Of a stretch of DNA of 64,000 bases, positions 58,273 to 64,000 are shown piece after piece; positions within the stretch are counted from its first letter, which is position 1, and each line of letters opens with the position of its first letter. The notes beneath the pieces were generated by a model. That model ran no database searches. It was not told the origin of the DNA and saw only the letters and a program-made list of their open reading frames with translations. The stretch is from Liolophura sinensis. Its lineage: Eukaryota; Mollusca; Polyplacophora; Chitonida; Chitonidae. Made by a program: the position numbers and the translations under genes. The DNA lies in assembly GCF_032854445.1 (NCBI RefSeq), contig NC_088306.1, positions 18,695,764-18,759,763 on the forward strand, written 5' to 3'.

Positions 58273-58517
58273 CAGTGTATGGACCTACAGATCTGAGATC
58301 TGTTTCATTCTTCTCAGTTTAGCTTTCAGAGATAATGTAAAAGCTAAGCTGTGGACGTGGTCAACCCGATCTCAGAGCTAATTTAGCTGTATTGTTTAAT
58401 AAACAAAGCCTCTCTTTCATGGGGCATCATTCGGTGTCATTTAGCGCCGTTGTCCACAGTTAGGGTAATCATAATCAGAGTAAGTGAGCAGGTAAACTCA
58501 GAAATTCAATAAACGTA

Positions 58518-58640
58518 TTTATTTATTCTTTATTAATTTGAGGTATGTTTTCGCCGCAAAGATGAATAATTCACTGACAGTAATCGTACTTAAAGGTGGA
58601 GAGGAAACCGAACATTGTCCATGGTAAGCTACCGCGTCTC
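58518..58640 (-). repeat. SINE-A, degenerate
   Basis: tatttatttattctttatta tail and gaggaaaccgaacattgtcc only. Confidence 0.5.
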
Positions 58641-58750
58641 CCCAGGTGGCCTACATCCCAGACATACATCGTACAATAGTACTATAATAATAGTACTATA
58701 GTAAGATATAAGAATGCATTGTATTTATTTATTTATTTTTTTTCTGTTAA

Positions 58751-59180
58751 GACCCATCCAGACTACCCAACATCACTTAACTTTTGTTGACTCAACAAGA
58801 GTCAATTGAAGTTGAGTCAAAAAGTTGAGCCGTGTTGAGTAGTCTGGATGGGCTCTTCAACTCCGTTCAACAATACTCAACACCATCCAATTTTGTTGAA
58901 TCGGAAATGTGCATGTGTATTTTTTGTCAACAATTTGAGTCAAGTTGAGTGAACGTAGAGCGGGCGTGTAGAAATAACGTGGCCGTCTTAAGACACGTGA
59001 CCAGGGCAAATATGGCGGCACCAAAGGCGAAAGAGAGAACCTGGTATCCCGATGACAGGAGTATGGCCATGGCAATAAGCGCAATAAGTCTGGTAAACAA
59101 ACACAGCTCATCGCGGTTCAACACATGATGACAATGTTGGCAATGTTAACCTATCAGATTTGTAGTGTGGACGAGACATT
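58751..59180. mobile_element. Putative nonautonomous DNA transposon
   Basis: Imperfect terminal inverted repeats: left gacccatccagactaccc, right complement gtctcgtccacactac. The left end also folds on itself (ccatccagactac ... gtagtctggatgg, 58752-58852) around repeated gttgagtc words. The interior contains catggc-rich sequence without a complete ORF. Confidence 0.6.
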
Positions 59181-59184
59181 AGTC

Positions 59185-59315
59185 GTACTTAACAGTTTTT
59201 CAGTCAAACGACACGGAGTCAACATTAGGGGTGTGTACATATACTGTGTCTTCTTGTAGGCCAGGCCGATGTCGCCAAAGTGCTGCTGCCACTGAAGTAT
59301 TATGCCGAAGACACC
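59185..59315 (-). repeat. SINE-B fragment
   Basis: cttaacagtttttcagtcaa, tgtcttcttgtaggccagg and attatgccgaagacacc. Confidence 0.8.
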
Positions 59316-59319
59316 ATTT

Positions 59320-59423
59320 GATGAAGGTCATAGTTATGGGAATTTTTGTGACATGCTCTTTTTTTAATGCGTGTGATCGTTTTTTTTAACACCTATGATC
59401 GGAGTTAACCACTGACCTTCATC
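59320..59423. other. 104-base hairpin
   Basis: Perfect 11-base arms gatgaaggtca / tgaccttcatc around a T-rich loop; it abuts the SINE-B fragment. Confidence 0.6.
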
Positions 59424-59519
59424 GGTAACCTCCACTACAAGGTCATGGATGCGTTGTGGATAAACGCTGACTCGCTGCAGCCATTAGGGCCTTCACTGAC
59501 CAACGAGGGCGCGTTTTCG

Positions 59520-59690
59520 AGTTCAGCCGTCTCATCTCTTATGTCAGAAGTTTTTTCAGGTACCTGGCGATTGGTCTGTTGGTTACGCCGGGGACTCGGT
59601 CAGGTTTGTTCCTCCAGTAAACCTACCCAACGTCGTATAAATCAAACATTCTTGACGACAGCGTTTAAACATCAAATAAACAAAGGAATA
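59520..59690 (+). repeat. SINE-A, degenerate
   Basis: Only aacgtcgtataaatcaaaca and the aataaa-type end are clear. Confidence 0.45.
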
Positions 59691-59694
59691 TATC

Positions 59695-60754
59695 GCCTAT
59701 ATCGGCTGCCTGTAGAACAATGCCATATTCAGTTATAGTCATAGACAGAGATTTCTTCAGGATTAATGTAATTTGAACATATGAAATTATTCAGCATTAA
59801 ATTCTTATCAAGCAATAGTGCTGACACTGTACAGGCCATACATTAAGTTGTGTGGTGAAATATTAAAAATTTAAAAAAAGAAAGGCTCCTTACATCTCAC
59901 GTGACAGTCATGTGATGTATTATCAAAGAAGATGATACTGTCGCTGTGTGGAATCCTTGTCAAATGAACTGGGGAAAATATCTGATCGATAGAAGGAATT
60001 TGATTGGCCATCGACTACTGACGTCATTCGTCTTTGTGTGGCGTAAAAGGGCAGAAACACCATTTCATACACGGCTTCTGCGATGGATGCATGATTCCGA
60101 AAGTTGAGGGGTGGCAACAATACTCTGCAGGGTAAGTCTGAGAGAAAACATTTGTATTTACATCTCTGTGTGATAAGACAATATCTGTTAAGGCAAAGGG
60201 GTTGATATCGACTACTGTGCCATTAAATACACATTGAGCGAGGCTAGCCGACGGTGGTTTCGCACATGATGTACGGCCATTGTGGCTTCACTGTTTCGGC
60301 CTCCCTTGTGATACAGCGACCGGCCAGGCTGACGTATCCTCCACTCGTACACGCATAAACTACCATGCTGATCGATGCAGAACAAAGGCTGCACACTGAA
60401 TGCGGTGTACATGTGTCCGTCAATGTGTCTGCCTGTATAAACTACCAGCTGGCAATCATTAACGCGTTTTAGGCGAGATCTGTTGCCAGGATGGAGATAA
60501 AAAAAGTGCTGGATGCGATGGGGAAATGTGGCACGGGTGAAGTGGGAGAGAGATATTCTTGCAGCAGAGCAGGATATATATTGGTTGTTCTATGCCCGTT
60601 ACAATAATTGACTGATCACAACAACGCACTAAATAAATCCTCACGGCCGAAAATGATACACTGCATTAAACTTAAAAAAATAAATGAGAAATGAATAAGA
60701 TGAATAAATACTAAGTAAAGAATCCAGCTCATTAATCAACAACTATTTTTTCAC

Positions 60755-60755
<1 letters not shown>
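59695..60755. other. Intergenic, nothing firmly recognised
   Basis: A Cys-containing minus-strand stretch at about 60438-60245 after an acceptor-like atacag could be an exon but matches no family I can name. Confidence 0.25.
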
Positions 60756-60880
<125 letters not shown>

Positions 60881-61011
60881 TGTAGGTTTATAAATTTATT
60901 TAATGCCAGCATGGGACACATGTCATGTCAAAGGTACGGCTATATGATAAGACTGCTATAATAGACAAGAAGGTTATATCTCAGTGGTTTTTCGAGGTCA
61001 TTTTTATCTTC

Positions 61012-61160
61012 GACTGTACGTGGAAGGTCTTGCAGCACCCTGCGAATGGTGGTGGGTTTCCCCCGGGGTATGTCCAGTTTCCTCTCACCATAATGTTGGC
61101 CGCCGTCGTATAAGTGAAATATTCTTGAGTACGGCGTAAAACACCAATCAAATAAATCGT
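61012..61160 (+). repeat. SINE-A, 3' half, well conserved
   Basis: gactgtacgtggaaggtctt to tgagtacggcgtaaaacacc plus tail. Confidence 0.88.
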
Positions 61161-61248
61161 ATACAATACGTTAACTGAATGTAATCAACCGTTCAGCCCA
61201 CTAAAACTGCATGTTTTTTGGGAAGGACCCATGCATTCATTGATATCA

Positions 61249-61486
61249 CACTCTAAAAAGCTGATCTGTTAAACCGACAGAATACATTGTGTTTCCCAGT
61301 TAAACTGACGGCCGTCATACATGTGTATAGCGTTTAAACACCTATCGATCCAATAGAATACCTTTGTTGGTGTATGGGAGTTTGTTACTTCCCTTTACAC
61401 CTGATATTATGTTGCAGTGACATTATGTTTTGTATCGAACTACTAAGAAAATATATTATATTACATTTAACAGAATTTTTAGAGTG
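61249..61486. mobile_element. 238-bp MITE with CACTCTAAAAA ends
   Basis: Perfect 11-base terminal inverted repeats CACTCTAAAAA / TTTTTAGAGTG. Subterminal ctgttaaaccgacagaata and aacagaat connect it to the CTGTTAA family at 8800 and 50775. No clear target duplication. Confidence 0.75.
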
Positions 61487-61489
61487 CAA

Positions 61490-61960
61490 TGACATGGTTT
61501 CCACGACCATACTTCTTACAGCACATATGCCTCTCTGTGTACGCTCGCTTTACATCACTGCCACCACTTGACAAGCTTGGCCTTTGGATCCTGGGTGACG
61601 CACGAATATGCTGATTAGGCTTAGACTCACCACTGCATGGTTTCCTCGCAGTGAACCATTTAATCAGTATTCATTAATAAAATTGTTTCAGGTGCTAGGT
61701 TGGAATCATTTTGTACATACTTTAGATAAAGAGAATACACGTGTATAGGTATAATAAGAAACAATGGCTGACAGAGTTAGTCTGTTTTCTGACATCACTT
61801 CCTGCTCATCACCACGGCCCCAGTGACCTCAGAGTTGTTTAAAGTTTTCTTTACAAAATGTGCTATAATGGTGGAAGTGATGTAAAGCGAAGATAGAGAG
61901 CTGTGCATGCGCTGTAAGCAGTATGTTCCACGACCTGCCGATCTGCTATCAAATTAGCAC
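61490..61960. other. Intergenic, nothing recognised
   Basis: No gene. Confidence 0.3.
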
Positions 61961-61965
61961 CTGCA

Positions 61966-62222
61966 GTGTTATTTGTTTATTTATTTAATTGGCGTTTTAC
62001 GCCGTTCTCAAGAATATTTCACTTATATGCGACGGCGGCCAGCAATGTGGTGGGTGGAAACCGGTTAGAACCGGGGAACCACGATAATCCGCAAGATGCT
62101 GGCAGACCTTCTCACGTTATGGTCGGAGAGGAGGCCAGCATGAGCTGGACTTGAACACACAGAGACCGCATTGGTGAGAGGCTTCTGCGTCATGCTCAAC
62201 CACCTCGGCCATGTGGCCCCCG
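61966..62222 (-). repeat. SINE-A, full length
   Basis: ttacgccgttctcaagaata, cgacggcggccagcaatgtg, ggacttgaacacacagagac, and head to ctcggccatgtggcccc. Confidence 0.9.
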
Positions 62223-62227
62223 CTGTT

Positions 62228-62310
62228 GCGATGTAACGTATGTACATATGTATGTATGTATATTACGTACGTATGTATGTATGTATGTTACATACGTATG
62301 TATGTATGCT
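62228..62310. repeat. (ATGT)n microsatellite with mirror symmetry
   Basis: gtatgtatgt tracts interrupted by ttacgtacgta and ttacatacgta, so the tract is partly self-complementary. Confidence 0.85.
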
Positions 62311-62325
62311 TGGGGTTTCACGTCG

Positions 62326-62725
62326 TATCAGAAGCCCATTACCTAGAAGTATGTAACTTTCTTATAGCTAGTCCCCACGGCACTTTACACTTTTATTCGA
62401 TCTCTAACACATCATGTGGCGCATCGGCGCAGTCATGTATTTTTCTTTCTCTCTGTTGCGCAGCAAACGTTTGAGAAACAACTCATGTATAATGGTTTCG
62501 GTTGTGATGAAATAGACGTTAAAAAAAAAAGACCGGTTAACGGTGTGACCAGTTCTTGTAGCAACGTTTACAATTAGATTTCCCATGATTCTGTTTCATA
62601 ATTTCCACTCAAGAGGTTGGCCTATTTCTCCATCATGTGGCGCGAGCTCTACACATGACGCTACATGTGTACTGTGCCGTGGAGACTAGCTATAGGGAGT
62701 TGTTTACTTCTAGGTAATGGACTTC
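62326..62725. mobile_element. Foldback element P, copy 2 (about 400 bp)
   Basis: Left tatcagaagcccattaccta, right cttctaggtaatggacttca. Interior tgttgcgcagcaaacgttt is the inverse of the copy 1 phrase. It lies directly after a SINE-B 3' scrap (gcttggggtttcacgtcgta). Confidence 0.82.
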
Positions 62726-62734
62726 AAGGTGTGT

Positions 62735-63094
62735 CCTGCATCCTAGGACGTGTTTGTTTTTCTGCTATCGGTATTCCTATTTTTACCGTATGCTATCTAT
62801 ATTTAAACATCTGCAAATTTAAGTGATTTGTTACTTTAATTGGATTAGACGAAATTAAAATACAGATCTGAAAATATAATCTAATTTAGGCCTACCTCTA
62901 TCATGCGTATCATAAGTTTTAATTGCTTTTACTATAGTAGTTTTCTCAAAGATAATGAGTGCAGGATAATTAAGCGAAGAAAATTATATATACTAGCCAT
63001 ATTGCTGATACCTTAAATATGACCCAGAAATTGAAAGGACCGTACAAGCCATCCAAATCTGATTTGTCTTTTGAAGTCACTATATACTCACTAT
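62735..63094. other. Intergenic up to the gap
   Basis: AT-rich with no gene. Confidence 0.3.
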
Positions 63095-63294
63095 NNNNNN
63101 NNNNNNNNNNNNNNNNNNNNNNNNNNNNNNNNNNNNNNNNNNNNNNNNNNNNNNNNNNNNNNNNNNNNNNNNNNNNNNNNNNNNNNNNNNNNNNNNNNNN
63201 NNNNNNNNNNNNNNNNNNNNNNNNNNNNNNNNNNNNNNNNNNNNNNNNNNNNNNNNNNNNNNNNNNNNNNNNNNNNNNNNNNNNNNNNNNNNNN
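63095..63294. other. Assembly gap, 200 N
   Basis: Exactly 200 undetermined bases, the usual placeholder for a scaffold join of unknown size. Confidence 0.99.
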
Positions 63295-64000
63295 ATGGAT
63301 AGACATTTGAAGAGGTGTCATTTTTTCATAAACTTGTAAGTTTAATTGTTTAGTGTGGGAACTGTGGAAAGGCTTTAATGTTTGTGTAATTTCACTTATA
63401 TTTATAGATTCACTATTGTTTATGTTCAGTGTGTTTTTTATTGTTCAAAATTTAAACACGTCTTCCAGTGTCTAGTATATTGCAGAATGTCATAGATATC
63501 TGAACTTCATTCATGCTTCCGTCATCACCTTATATCAATATACATTTTTGGAAATACTTTATTTTTTCATTCAAATTCCAAAATTAACTGCCTTGAAAGG
63601 AAGGGAGCTGGCACTTCTCAGATTTCTCCACCCTATGAAACTCTTACTAGTACTACCTATCCAAAATGCTTTCACCAAATAAAGATTTCTGGGAGTGAGG
63701 CATAACTCATAGAGCGAGTTTTGTGACTCCTAATCACATGGCACTCAGGGTATCGCTGTGAGTTCAGTCCCGGTCATGGACAAGCGATTTCTACATTCTC
63801 ATCTTATAGTTCATATTTGTAGAACAGTTGTGATAATAAATGATCGTTGACACTTGTGTGGCTATATATGGCTTTACCCTCCTGTTCGCTTAGACCACTT
63901 GAATGGCCTAATGGTTAGAGCGCCCGCCTCAAAGTCGGGAGACCCAGGATAAAACCCGGGTTGGGTCATACCAAAGACTTTATAAGTGGTACTTGTTGCT
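63295..64000 (+). repeat. Copy of 27578-28290, starting at the gap edge
   Basis: About 99% identical to the earlier segment over its whole length, running to the window end. Includes the beginning of a SINE-B (63894 onwards). Confidence 0.95.

Noticed and set aside
60245-60438. Possible Cys-rich terminal exon on the minus strand
   Set aside because: An acceptor-like site and six Cys codons are present, but no family match and no upstream exon could be found.

Overview
This is a 64 kb window of an animal nuclear genome, almost certainly a marine mollusc. The evidence is split genes with GT-AG introns, a sperm-to-soma style animal gene set (SLC16 transporter, Toll-like receptor, Gal3ST-type sulfotransferase, ankyrin/SOCS-box protein), and dozens of copies of two tRNA-derived SINE families of the type common in molluscan genomes. 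Species cannot be fixed from the sequence alone. The window is AT-rich, gene-poor and dominated by repeats. Nothing bacterial, viral or CRISPR-like was seen.

Layout: (1) 0-10 kb: a Gal3ST-like sulfotransferase on + (190-1375), converging tail-to-tail on a five-coding-exon SLC16 (monocarboxylate transporter family) gene on - (9707 down to 1929). I reassembled that gene from splice sites; it is open over 481 codons. (2) 10-18 kb: foldback elements, a head-to-head tRNA-like repeat, a 122-bp satellite (8 copies), a LINE reverse transcriptase remnant, and two minisatellites. (3) 18.7-19.9 kb: a second, broken sulfotransferase copy on +. (4) 21-26.3 kb: a SINE nested in a SINE, then a 4.1 kb 29-bp minisatellite with no stop codon in any forward frame over long stretches. 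(5) 26.6-32 kb: a Mutator-like foldback element with clean 9-bp target duplications, a block repeated at the gap near the window end, and an ankyrin/SOCS-box gene with three frame changes (31.09-32.02 kb). (6) 34.5 kb: a tRNA-Ala(TGC)-like gene. (7) 37.7-40.6 kb: an intronless Toll-like receptor on - with one homopolymer frameshift; its last codons are the first unit of a 39-bp minisatellite. (8) 41-53 kb: dispersed repeats, a 51/57-bp higher-order minisatellite and two related degenerate minisatellites. (9) 53.5-56.3 kb: an inverted, decayed second copy of the Toll-like receptor together with its minisatellite. (10) 56-64 kb: SINEs, foldback elements, a 200-base assembly gap, and a post-gap segment almost identical to 27.58-28.29 kb.

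The genes do not form a pathway. The recurring theme is gene duplication followed by decay (sulfotransferase tandem pair, TLR inverted pair) in a repeat-rich setting. Three of the four SLC16 splice donors have a repeat structure within about 65 bases. The SLC16 exons are undamaged over 1.4 kb, so the multi-lesion copies are probably real pseudogenes. The single +1 A lesions in sulfotransferase copy 1 and TLR copy 1 are in A/T homopolymers and may be assembly errors.
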